A stretch of DNA of 63,865 nucleotides from Opitutaceae bacterium (lineage in GTDB: Bacteria > Verrucomicrobiota > Verrucomicrobiia > Opitutales > Opitutaceae). The stretch covers positions 1 to 63,865 of the forward strand of contig JAUSID010000211.1 of assembly GCA_030648295.1 (NCBI GenBank), given 5' to 3'. This document shows, piece by piece, positions 32,947 to 41,071 of the stretch. The notes below the pieces were generated by a model. It ran no database searches. It had not been told where the DNA came from and saw nothing but the letters and a program-made list of their open reading frames with translations. The position numbers were made by a program, and so were the translations under genes. Within the stretch, counting starts at the first letter, position 1, and each line of letters starts with the position of its first letter.

Positions 32947-33846
32947 ATGAACACCCCCAGCCTCTCCCGTCGCGATTTCATTATCCGCAGTTCCGCCGTC
33001 GCCGCTGTCGCGATGCTGCCGAGCGCCCTGTCCGCCGCGCAAAAATCCGCCGCGTCGCGCTGGCCGGTCGGCTGCTTCAATCGCCCATGGACAAAATGGA
33101 GCTACGATCAAGCGCTCGATGGGATCAAGGCCGCAGGTTACCAATGGACCGGGCTGCTCAGCGCCACAAAGACCGACCCGTTGATTGGCAGCGCGGCCAC
33201 GCCGGAATATCTCGCCGCGTTGAAACAGAAAATCGCCTCGCGCGGACTCAAGGCCAACATGGGCGCACTGCGGCCCAAGACCGACGCGCCGCTCGCCGAT
33301 GCCATCAAGGATCTGCGCAAGCAGCTCGAGAACGCGCATACGCTCGGCCTGAAATACGCCCTCACCTTCGGCGTGAACAAGCCGGAGCAATACGCACAGT
33401 ACTACAAGATCATGGCTGACGCGGCGGCGTTCGCCCAGGAACGCGGGATCAATGTCGTGCTCAAGCCGCACGGCGGGGGCAGCGGCGCGTCCGAGGAAAT
33501 CCTCCGCAGCATGAAGGAGGTCGGCCATCCGAATTTCAAAATCTGGTATGACGCCGGAAACATCATCTTCTACACCGGCAAGGATCCCGTCGCCGAACTC
33601 GAATCGATCGCGCAACACGTGACCGGATTCTGCGCCAAGGATTGTCCGAAGCAGCGCGGTGAAGTCATGATCCAGTTCGGCGAGGGCAAGGTGGATTTCG
33701 CCGGCGTGTTCAAGAAACTGAAGGCGGCGGGCTTCAACGGGCCCATCATGGTGGAGAGCTGCCGGGTCGGCGCGACACCCGATGAAACGACGGCCAATGC
33801 CCGCGCCAACCGGCTGTTCCTGGAAAAGGTACTCGCCAGCGTGTGA
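32947..33846 (+). CDS. Tat-exported sugar phosphate isomerase/epimerase-like TIM-barrel protein
   Basis: 299 aa from the ATG at 32947. The leader SRRDFIIRSSAVAAVAMLPSALSAA is a twin-arginine signal. The rest follows the xylose-isomerase-like TIM barrel family (AP-endonuclease 2 fold): NVVLKPHGGGSG, IWYDAGNIIFYTG, FCAKDCP and IMVESCRVG carry the acidic and His residues that bind the metal. It probably isomerises or epimerises a sugar in the periplasm. Its stop codon overlaps the GTG start of the NamZ fusion, suggesting translational coupling and a common pathway, perhaps cell-wall sugar turnover. Confidence 0.8.
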   Translation: MNTPSLSRRDFIIRSSAVAAVAMLPSALSAAQKSAASRWPVGCFNRPWTKWSYDQALDGIKAAGYQWTGLLSATKTDPLIGSAATPEYLAALKQKIASRGLKANMGALRPKTDAPLADAIKDLRKQLENAHTLGLKYALTFGVNKPEQYAQYYKIMADAAAFAQERGINVVLKPHGGGSGASEEILRSMKEVGHPNFKIWYDAGNIIFYTGKDPVAELESIAQHVTGFCAKDCPKQRGEVMIQFGEGKVDFAGVFKKLKAAGFNGPIMVESCRVGATPDETTANARANRLFLEKVLASV

Positions 33847-36338
33847 AAACCATCGCCCCCGTGTTAATCGGAATTCCCTCGCAGCGCACCCGAGCCGCGG
33901 CCCGAAATTCACTCTTCGCCACGCTGCCGGCTGCGGCCGCCCTCCTGGTGCTGGCGGCCTGCACCACGTCATCCACTCCGAGGGCAGACACCACAAAACC
34001 GGTTGCCCGCGAACCGGCGTTCAAGCCGCAGAAGCTGGCGGCGATCGACGCGGTAATTGCCGAGGCGGTCGAAGCTAAAAAGCTTCCGGGTGGCGTTGTC
34101 TGGCTCGAGCACAACGGTGACGTTTACCAGAAAGCCTACGGGAATCGCGCGCTCGCGCCGGCGCCCGAACCGATCACCGAAAACACGATATACGACGCCG
34201 CCTCGCTGACGAAGGTCGTCGCGACGACGACGGCGATCATGCAGCTGATCGAACTCGGCACACTCGACTTGAATGCGCCGGTGACGCGTTACCTGCCCGC
34301 CTTCGCTGCGAACGGAAAACAATCGGTCACGGTGCGTCACCTGCTCACCCACACCTCGGGGCTGCGACCGGACCTCGATTACAAGCCCGCTTGGTCCGGT
34401 ATCGAGCCGGCGGTGCAGAGGGCGTGTGCCGAGTCATTGCGCAATCCGCCCGGCGCGAAAGTCATCTACAGCGACATCAACTTCATCGTGCTCGGCGAAC
34501 TCGTGCGCATCGCGAGCGGACGCCGGCTCGACGATTACGCGGCGCGCGAAATCTTCGGCCCGCTCCAGATGACCGACAGCGGCTTCCTGCCGCCGGCCGC
34601 GAAACTCGCTCGCATTGCGCCGACGCAGATGACGGAGGGAAACATGCTGCGCGGCGTGGTGCACGATCCCTCGTCGCGAATGATGGGCGGAGTGGCGGGC
34701 CACGCGGGCGTGTTCACGACCGCCGCTGATCTGGCGCGATTCTGCCGGATGCTGCTCAATGGAGGCGAACTCGACGGCGTGCGCGTGCTCAGCACCGAGA
34801 GTGTCGCGCAGATGACGCGGCCCCAAATCGACGGTTCAGACCGCCGCGGGCTGGGCTGGGACATCGACTCGGGTTACTCGGGTCCACGCGGCCGCTGGTT
34901 TCCCGCCGGCGCGAGCTTCGGCCACACCGGATTCACCGGCACGAGCATCTGGATCGACCCCGGCTCGCGCAGTTTCGTGATCTTCCTCAGCAACCGCGTC
35001 CACCCGGCCGGCAAGGGCGACGTGGTCCCGCTGCGCCGCGAAATCGGCACCCTCGCCGCCGAGGCGATCGGACGCGACGTCGGCGCGGTATTGAACGGCA
35101 TCGACGTACTCGTGCGGGACGATTTTGCGCCCCTGCGCGGATTGCGCATCGGGCTGATCACGAACCAGAGCGGCCGCGACCGGCAGGGCCGCTCCACCAT
35201 TGATCTCCTTCACGCCGCCCGTGATTTGAAACTCGTCGCGCTGTTCAGCCCCGAGCACGGGATTCGCGGCAATGCAGACGCGAAGGTCGCCGATGATGTC
35301 GACGAGAAGACGAAGCTGCCGATCTACAGCCTTTATGGCGAATCGCCTCGGCGTGGCGCAGGGCAGTCGGCTGCTGACTACGACCTCGCGGTGATTCGCG
35401 CGCGGGCGCCGAAGCCCGAACAGCTCCGCGAAATCGATGCACTCGTGCTCGATCTTCAGGATGTCGGTGCGCGGTTCTACACCTACTCGGCGACACTCGG
35501 AGCCGCGCTCGAGGCCGCGGGACGTGAAAAGAAAAAGTTCTTCGTCCTCGATCGCGTCAACCCGATCACCGGCACGCACATCGAGGGACCGATCCAAACG
35601 CGGCACCCGAGCTTCATCGGATTCCATCCGCTGCCGGTGCGGCACGGCATGACGCTCGGTGAACTCGCACGGCTCTTCAACGCCGAGCGTGGTTACGGCG
35701 CCGACCTCGCCGTGATTCGGTGCGAGAACTGGACCCACAACCAGTGGCTCGATCAAACCGGATTGCCGTGGGTGAACCCTTCGCCGTCGATGCGCAGCCT
35801 CACGGCGGCCACGCTTTATCCCGGCCTCTGCCTGCTGGAGAGCACGTCGATCTCGATGGGTCGCGGGACCGAAAAACCGTTCGAGCAGGTCGGTGCGCCC
35901 TATGTCGATGGCGAAAAGCTCGCAGCGGAGATGAATCGCGCGGCGATCCCCGGCGTGCGGTTCGAACCGGTGCGCTTTACGCCGCAGCCCGCATTTTATC
36001 CGGGACCGGCGACATCGCTGAAATATCGCGATCAGGAATGTGGCGGCGTTCGCGCGGTACTCACCGGCCGTGACGCGTGCCCGGTCGTCGACATCGGCAT
36101 CGAGCTGGCCCTCGTGCTGCGGCGGCTGTACCCGACGCAGTTCAAAGTGGATGACATGTCACGGCTGCTCGGCGACGATGCGACCCTCAATGCGCTGCGT
36201 GCCGGTGAATCACGGGCGAAAATCAAGGCCAGTTGGGCAGAGGGACTGTCGAAGTTCGAGCAGCGGCGCGGCGCCGCGCTGCTCTATCAACCGAGCGCCC
36301 CCACCTTTGCGGTCTCGCCCAACCCGACCCGGCGATGA
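33843..36338 (+). CDS. Serine beta-lactamase-like / NamZ (DUF1343) fusion lipoprotein
   Basis: 831 aa, GTG start. LVLAACTTSS is a lipobox, so it is a lipoprotein. Residues about 65-415 are a class C beta-lactamase/esterase-like domain with SLTK (the SxxK nucleophile), YSDINF in place of Y-A/S-N, and HTGFTGTS in place of KTG. Residues about 420-815 are DUF1343: LITNQSGRD, LFSPEHGIRG, DLQDVGARFYTY, HIEGP, LPVRHGMTLGELA, ENW and LLESTSISMGRGTEKPF. That domain is the exo-beta-N-acetylmuramidase NamZ. Both halves are full length. A peptidoglycan-recycling role (peptide- or ester-cleaving domain plus MurNAc-releasing domain) is inferred. Confidence 0.85.
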   Translation: MKTIAPVLIGIPSQRTRAAARNSLFATLPAAAALLVLAACTTSSTPRADTTKPVAREPAFKPQKLAAIDAVIAEAVEAKKLPGGVVWLEHNGDVYQKAYGNRALAPAPEPITENTIYDAASLTKVVATTTAIMQLIELGTLDLNAPVTRYLPAFAANGKQSVTVRHLLTHTSGLRPDLDYKPAWSGIEPAVQRACAESLRNPPGAKVIYSDINFIVLGELVRIASGRRLDDYAAREIFGPLQMTDSGFLPPAAKLARIAPTQMTEGNMLRGVVHDPSSRMMGGVAGHAGVFTTAADLARFCRMLLNGGELDGVRVLSTESVAQMTRPQIDGSDRRGLGWDIDSGYSGPRGRWFPAGASFGHTGFTGTSIWIDPGSRSFVIFLSNRVHPAGKGDVVPLRREIGTLAAEAIGRDVGAVLNGIDVLVRDDFAPLRGLRIGLITNQSGRDRQGRSTIDLLHAARDLKLVALFSPEHGIRGNADAKVADDVDEKTKLPIYSLYGESPRRGAGQSAADYDLAVIRARAPKPEQLREIDALVLDLQDVGARFYTYSATLGAALEAAGREKKKFFVLDRVNPITGTHIEGPIQTRHPSFIGFHPLPVRHGMTLGELARLFNAERGYGADLAVIRCENWTHNQWLDQTGLPWVNPSPSMRSLTAATLYPGLCLLESTSISMGRGTEKPFEQVGAPYVDGEKLAAEMNRAAIPGVRFEPVRFTPQPAFYPGPATSLKYRDQECGGVRAVLTGRDACPVVDIGIELALVLRRLYPTQFKVDDMSRLLGDDATLNALRAGESRAKIKASWAEGLSKFEQRRGAALLYQPSAPTFAVSPNPTRR

Positions 36339-37636
36339 ACTCGTGGGCATCTGGCGCCGCGGCCATCGCGGCGGCAGTGAGCCTGGCGGCGATCGTTCGC
36401 GCCGCCGTCGCCACAGGCTTGAGCAGCTTCGAGGCGCTCGAGGAACCGCTGGTGCAATTCCACCCGGCAAGCGGCCGGTTTGAGCCGGATTCGTTCATCA
36501 ACATCACGGAGGTCGAACCCGGCACATTCCGCATGTCCGCACGTTATCGCACCGAGTGGTGGGACGGAGATCGCGACACCACCAATCGTGATCGTCAGCG
36601 TGCCGAAGTGAAAGGGCTCGGGCCGCACCAGAGGCACGGCGATGCGTACGAGTACACGACGACGTGGCGTTCCAACGCCCGCTTTCGCGGCAGCACCGGG
36701 TTCTGCCATCTGTTTCAACTCAAGTCGATCAACGGCGACAGCGGCGCGCCGCTCGTCACGCTGTCGATTCGCGGCGACAAGGCAGTCGTCGAAGCGAATC
36801 CCGATGGACCCAAAATCGTCGCGCGCGAATTCGGCTGGAAACCTGTCACGTGGCAGACCGTCCGCATTCGCGTACGCACGACGCCGAATCGCGACGGCGA
36901 GTTGATGGTGTCGGTCGACGGCGACGCGTTTGTCGGCAAGACGAACGTCGCGCTCTCGCGACCAGAGGCCGATTCCTATCGGCCGAAATGGGGATTGTAC
37001 CGCCGTGCCGCGGTGAACGCGCCGATGGGTGATGACTACGTGGAGCACAAGGACGTGTCGGCGCAGTGCGTCGGTGCCGCGGGGATCGAAAATGCGCCGA
37101 TGGAAACCAAGGCGCGGCTGGAGGCGGCGGCCGCCACTCCCGAGGTCGCGCTGCGGTCGTTGACGGCGCAGCCTCCGTCAGCGGCGCGCGACTTCGCGGT
37201 CGCTTCGATCGCGGCACTGTGGGCGGAAACAGCGCCCCCCGCGGCCATGGCTTGGGCGGAAAAATTGCCGCCCGGCGCCGCACGCGCGAATGCGATCGGG
37301 CGTATTTTCAGCCGGTGGACGGATCGGGATGTCACGGCGGCGGTCAAGTGGCTGCACGTCCGCGCCCCGCGTGCCGACCTCGACGAACTGGTCTGGCTCT
37401 TCGTCACCGACACGACCTATCGCTACGTGCAGCGATCTCTCGCGCTCGAAGCGATTCCACTGATCGTCGACCGCGAATTGCGCGCCAATGCCATGGAGCA
37501 CGTGGCGGAAATTTGGTCACGCGCCGAGTTGGAGCGTGCCACCGATCATGTTCAGCAAAGTCCGGCGCTCGCGGCGGACCAGAAGAAGAAGATCGTGGAG
37601 CGGATTCGGGCGTTGCGCCGCGGGAAATCAGGCTGA
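36335..37636 (+). CDS. Secreted polysaccharide-lyase-like (heparin lyase I fold) protein with helical repeats
   Basis: 433 aa from the ATG at 36335, overlapping the previous stop codon by 4 bp. It has a Sec-type leader (SWASGAAAIAAAVSLAAIVRAA). Residues about 30-235 look like the jelly-roll 'polysaccharide lyase' family: RYRTEWWDGDRD, RQRAEVKGLGPHQ and STGFCHLFQLKSINGDSGAPLV. Residues about 250-430 are short alpha-helical repeats with W and A-A-x-W motifs (AMAWAEKLPPGAARANAIG, AAVKWLHV) common in Verrucomicrobia. The substrate is unknown; uronic-acid polymers are typical of the fold. It is the last gene of the isomerase-NamZ operon. Confidence 0.7.
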   Translation: MNSWASGAAAIAAAVSLAAIVRAAVATGLSSFEALEEPLVQFHPASGRFEPDSFINITEVEPGTFRMSARYRTEWWDGDRDTTNRDRQRAEVKGLGPHQRHGDAYEYTTTWRSNARFRGSTGFCHLFQLKSINGDSGAPLVTLSIRGDKAVVEANPDGPKIVAREFGWKPVTWQTVRIRVRTTPNRDGELMVSVDGDAFVGKTNVALSRPEADSYRPKWGLYRRAAVNAPMGDDYVEHKDVSAQCVGAAGIENAPMETKARLEAAAATPEVALRSLTAQPPSAARDFAVASIAALWAETAPPAAMAWAEKLPPGAARANAIGRIFSRWTDRDVTAAVKWLHVRAPRADLDELVWLFVTDTTYRYVQRSLALEAIPLIVDRELRANAMEHVAEIWSRAELERATDHVQQSPALAADQKKKIVERIRALRRGKSG

Positions 37637-37649
37637 CATTGCCGCTGCG

Positions 37650-38795
37650 CTACTCGGAACGGAGAAATCCCGTTTCGAGCGCAGCAGAGGCACGCTTCCC
37701 GTTCGCGGCCACCAGCTCGACGCCATCCTTCGTTGCGCGGATCTGCTTCACGCGATTAAACCCGGGAGGAATCGCAGCGACCGCCATGATCGTGCGGACG
37801 CTGGTCGGTCTTTTCAGATGCAATACCAGCGCGGTCGGAATCCCGCAGCGCGAGAGCGCGTTCGACCGGGCGGACTCCGCGAGCCCGTAATGAAAGTAGC
37901 TCGTCGTGTCTTCGATCCCCATCACGCCGGTGTGGCGGCTGTTCCACGGCGGATAATGCCGGCCACCGTTCGAGATCCAGAGAATGGTGTGCCGGAGCAC
38001 GCGCGGATCGCGCAACGCGAACCACACGTAGCCCTCGCGCGGAAATGTGACCGCGTTCCACGCGAACTTCAGCTTCGGATCCGCCGTCAGCATCACGAGA
38101 TCTTCGTAGCCGCGTCGGGCCGGAAACCGGCTGACATCCGTGTGCCGGCCGTCGGCCAGCGGCACGCGCCCGAGCGAAGCAAACGTCGCGCCCGGCTGGA
38201 GCGACTGATAACCGCGGTTCTCCGGCGATTCGAATGCACCCGGGAAAACCTGCGCGTGTTCGAAACGGCTCGTGGTGACAATTCCACTACCGTCCGGTTC
38301 GGGAAACTTGATCAGCGCATGGTGACCGACCGGCATCGGTCCACGCGCGCCGGAAACCACATGCCGCTGGTAGATCGCCGCGTGGCCGTCGATCAGTGTG
38401 ACATATTTATCGACGTGCCCGCGACGCACGGTCGTTTTGAGCGCCGCATGCACGGTGATTCGATCCAGCGCGCGCTCGAAGGCCGTGAGATGCCAGCGGG
38501 AATTCGCGGTTTCACCATGCGGCGGGTGCTGCTCGCCGCGCCACGGCGTTCCGTTCCCACCGAACGGTGCGCAGAAAAAATCGCCCCGCAGCGCCCGCAG
38601 CAGCGCCGGCGTGTCAGTCGCCAGTTTCTCCTCCGCCCACGGCGCCACGGCGAACGGCGACACCAGCCGGCGGCCCAGACGAAATGCCACCGGGCCCAAG
38701 TGCCCGCCCAGTTTGGTGAGGTGCGCGTGGACGTGACTCGACCGAAAAGACCAGGACGGCTGGCCGTGAACGATGTGCAGCGTGGGTGCGCTCAT
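37650..38795 (-). CDS. Unrecognised cytoplasmic protein, possibly mutarotase-like
   Basis: 381 aa from the ATG at 38795; no signal peptide. It is rich in beta-strand patterns and His/Trp/Phe, e.g. HPPHGETANSRWHL, HHALIKFPEP and WISNGGRHYPPWNSRH. The GE-x-x-x-x-W and HH motifs and the overall beta-sandwich look suggest a galactose-mutarotase-like fold, but I cannot name the family with confidence. It is 48 bp downstream of the glycosidase-like gene on the same strand and ends 13 bp from the converging lyase-like gene, so a carbohydrate-related role is likely by context. Confidence 0.55.
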   Translation of the reverse strand: MSAPTLHIVHGQPSWSFRSSHVHAHLTKLGGHLGPVAFRLGRRLVSPFAVAPWAEEKLATDTPALLRALRGDFFCAPFGGNGTPWRGEQHPPHGETANSRWHLTAFERALDRITVHAALKTTVRRGHVDKYVTLIDGHAAIYQRHVVSGARGPMPVGHHALIKFPEPDGSGIVTTSRFEHAQVFPGAFESPENRGYQSLQPGATFASLGRVPLADGRHTDVSRFPARRGYEDLVMLTADPKLKFAWNAVTFPREGYVWFALRDPRVLRHTILWISNGGRHYPPWNSRHTGVMGIEDTTSYFHYGLAESARSNALSRCGIPTALVLHLKRPTSVRTIMAVAAIPPGFNRVKQIRATKDGVELVAANGKRASAALETGFLRSE

Positions 38796-38843
38796 GCGTG
38801 CGAGCATCTCCGCCGGCCGCGATCGACGCAAGCGCGTTGGCGG

Positions 38844-40868
38844 TCACCGCTCGTGCACCGTCACGATATCGTAGATTGCGAGCGGCGGGATAATCAGCCT
38901 GGTTTCGCCGCGCTCGTGCATGAATGGCACCGGCCGCGCACCGGGCTCCAGCGTGATACGTGCGGGTTTCGTTCCAAGGCGGATCGTGATTTCGAGTGGA
39001 GCGAGCGGCGCGATGTTTTCGACGATTGGCCGCGTGGCATGCTCGCCCGAGGCGTTGACCAGATGGATGAGGAACTTGCCGTGATTGCGCGCGACCACCA
39101 CATCGACATCCGGCGAACCCTTCACCTCGACGAGCGGGCGCGGGAAAAGTTCGCGCACGATTTCATGCACGAAATCGCGCAGCCCGGCCGGGCGATCCTT
39201 GGCGTAAATCTCGGCGGCCGTCAGGTAGATCGCGGCGATTTTTCCGCGACCATGGCTGGTGATCGACGCTGCCGGCTGGGGGCTCGCATCCGGATTCTTC
39301 ACGGTGGTCAGCTGGCCGATGGTACGAATGCCTCGGCCGGGAACAAAATTCTGCCGGCGGCCATTCATCTCGGAAGTCACGCCATCGTGCGCAAGCCGGA
39401 GCGCCGTCATGGGCTCGACCACGCCTTTCAATGAGATGCCGAGTTCGTGCTCGAACAGCTTCGCGGAACCGGGACCTACGAGAAGCAGGTTTCCCCCCGC
39501 CTGCACGTACGACGCGATTTCGTTCCGGAAGGCCGGCGCCAGATGCTCGCATTCCGGAACGATGATCAGCGGATACTCGCGCATCCGCCCCGTGAGCTGG
39601 TGCTCGCCAAGGAGCTCGACCGAGCACTGGCGTTCGAGGAGCGGCAGCAACACGCCGCGCACCCGCGACAGATTTCGCGAGAACAGTCCGTTGCTTCGCC
39701 GGTATTGATCCACCGTGGAAAAAAGCACCGCGATCTGCGGCATGGCCTCGGAGTGATGACAGACCGCCTGCCGCTCGCGGCAGAATTTCGCGACCTCAGC
39801 CATCACGGGCATCTCCTCGTCAAAAATCGAGCCGTCGCGTTTCTGTTTGAAGTACGCCTGGAAGCCGCCGCCGAGCGCGAGCACCACCGCCGCCTCCCGC
39901 TGCAATTGCACCGCGGTTTTCTGCACTTTCTGACCGGCCTCCGCCGCGGCTTTGCGGGAAAAACTCCAGGCCATCAAATCCCAGGGCACGCTCTGCCGCG
40001 CAAGGTACCGGCCGGCGATCCGGGCGGAATTGACACTGTCGTCCGGTGAGTAGTCGCCGGAGAGGAAATCGACCGGCGCGCTGACCGGCTCGGGCATGTG
40101 ATCCGTGAATGCCCAGTTGCTGCAAATCTGAAAACGCGGATGAGTCTTCTTCACCTCCGCGATATAGGTTCGCAGATAACGGCGGAAAGCCTCGCGGTGA
40201 AATTCCAGGAACTCGAACCAATGCGGTTCACCCGATTTCCGCGGAACCGTCGAGATGCCCGTGGCCTGCTGAAACGCCGCGATCGCCGCCGGGCCGTAGT
40301 CGGGCACCGCTGCCCAGCAATCCCCGTCCACCCACACGCCGTCGACCCCGTAGTTCCCGGCGAGCTCGCGCAACTGGGGAATCAGAACCGTTTCCGAATA
40401 TGGACCCCAGAACGACGTGGCGCGTGCATTTGGTTTTCCGTCAGCGTTGATGGCGGCCCAGCCCGGATTCTTGATCGCATGCAACTCGTACACACCGGAG
40501 TAATGCATGAACAAGGCGACACCGCGCGCGGCCGTCACGTCCCGCCACGTGCGCAGCGGATCGCCGACGAATCCCGGCACGGGATTGCCGACATTCGTCG
40601 GATAACTCGAGTAGCCGGGATGCCCCTTGCAATCGATCTGGAGGTAGTCCGGCCCGACCAGATCGATGATTCGCTCGATCATCTCGCGTGTCGTGTTCTT
40701 GCCGACTTCGCGATCGTTCGGACCGGCATGAAAATCAAAATGCATCCCGAGAAAACTATCGGCGCGCCTGAGTCGGGGCGGTTTCTCGGCCGGTGCCGAT
40801 TGCGCCAGGAGCGCGGCCGACAAGATGGCAAACGTCGCGGCCCAACCGACGAGCAAGGCGGGTTTCAT
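38844..40868 (-). CDS. Secreted glycosidase-like protein (alpha-L-fucosidase/GHL6-like TIM barrel)
   Basis: 674 aa from the ATG at 40868 with a Sec signal (KPALLVGWAATFAILSAALLAQSA). Residues about 35-330 form a TIM-barrel-like domain with FLGMHFDFHAG, PDYLQIDCKGHPG, VALFMHYSGVYEL, GVWVDGDCWA and FQICSNWAF. Residues about 370-560 read like the glutamine-amidotransferase-like middle domain of family 42 beta-galactosidases (IAVLFSTVDQYRRSN, YPLIIVPECEHL, GGNLLLVGPG). A small C-terminal beta domain follows. The layout is that of hypothetical glycosyl hydrolase 6/fucosidase-like proteins common in Verrucomicrobia. The exact sugar is unknown. Confidence 0.7.
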   Translation of the reverse strand: MKPALLVGWAATFAILSAALLAQSAPAEKPPRLRRADSFLGMHFDFHAGPNDREVGKNTTREMIERIIDLVGPDYLQIDCKGHPGYSSYPTNVGNPVPGFVGDPLRTWRDVTAARGVALFMHYSGVYELHAIKNPGWAAINADGKPNARATSFWGPYSETVLIPQLRELAGNYGVDGVWVDGDCWAAVPDYGPAAIAAFQQATGISTVPRKSGEPHWFEFLEFHREAFRRYLRTYIAEVKKTHPRFQICSNWAFTDHMPEPVSAPVDFLSGDYSPDDSVNSARIAGRYLARQSVPWDLMAWSFSRKAAAEAGQKVQKTAVQLQREAAVVLALGGGFQAYFKQKRDGSIFDEEMPVMAEVAKFCRERQAVCHHSEAMPQIAVLFSTVDQYRRSNGLFSRNLSRVRGVLLPLLERQCSVELLGEHQLTGRMREYPLIIVPECEHLAPAFRNEIASYVQAGGNLLLVGPGSAKLFEHELGISLKGVVEPMTALRLAHDGVTSEMNGRRQNFVPGRGIRTIGQLTTVKNPDASPQPAASITSHGRGKIAAIYLTAAEIYAKDRPAGLRDFVHEIVRELFPRPLVEVKGSPDVDVVVARNHGKFLIHLVNASGEHATRPIVENIAPLAPLEITIRLGTKPARITLEPGARPVPFMHERGETRLIIPPLAIYDIVTVHER

Positions 40869-40974
40869 GATCAGCGGCTCCCCCTCGCGCAGAGGCGCGA
40901 ACGTTGAGAGCCGGTTGTTTTGTGTCTGGCTCTCCACGATGGCGCGAGTCTCAAGTCGCTAGCCGCAACGCGCC

Positions 40975-41040
40975 TGGGGCGAGGCGGGCGTCTCGCCCGG
41001 GTCCCGGCGCATTGCGGGCCGGAGGCCCGCGCTCCCAGGA
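40975..41040. repeat. REP-like double hairpin
   Basis: Two adjacent compact stem-loops: CGGGCG-TCT-CGCCCG (40985-40999) and GCGGGCC-GGA-GGCCCGC (41014-41030, perfect 7-bp stem), ending with GCTCCCAGG. Paired short GC hairpins like this are the form of repetitive extragenic palindromes. It sits in the 203-bp gap between the pectate-lyase-like and glycosidase-like genes. Copy number in the genome cannot be judged from this window. Confidence 0.5.
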
Positions 41041-41071
41041 CGAGCACGTATGGCACCGCGAAAGACCAGCC

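Noticed and set aside
34200-34960. Antibiotic-resistance beta-lactamase in the NamZ fusion
   Set aside because: The SxxK motif is present, but the second and third motifs differ from true class C enzymes (YSD, HTG) and the domain is fused to a peptidoglycan hydrolase, so a cell-wall role is more likely than resistance.
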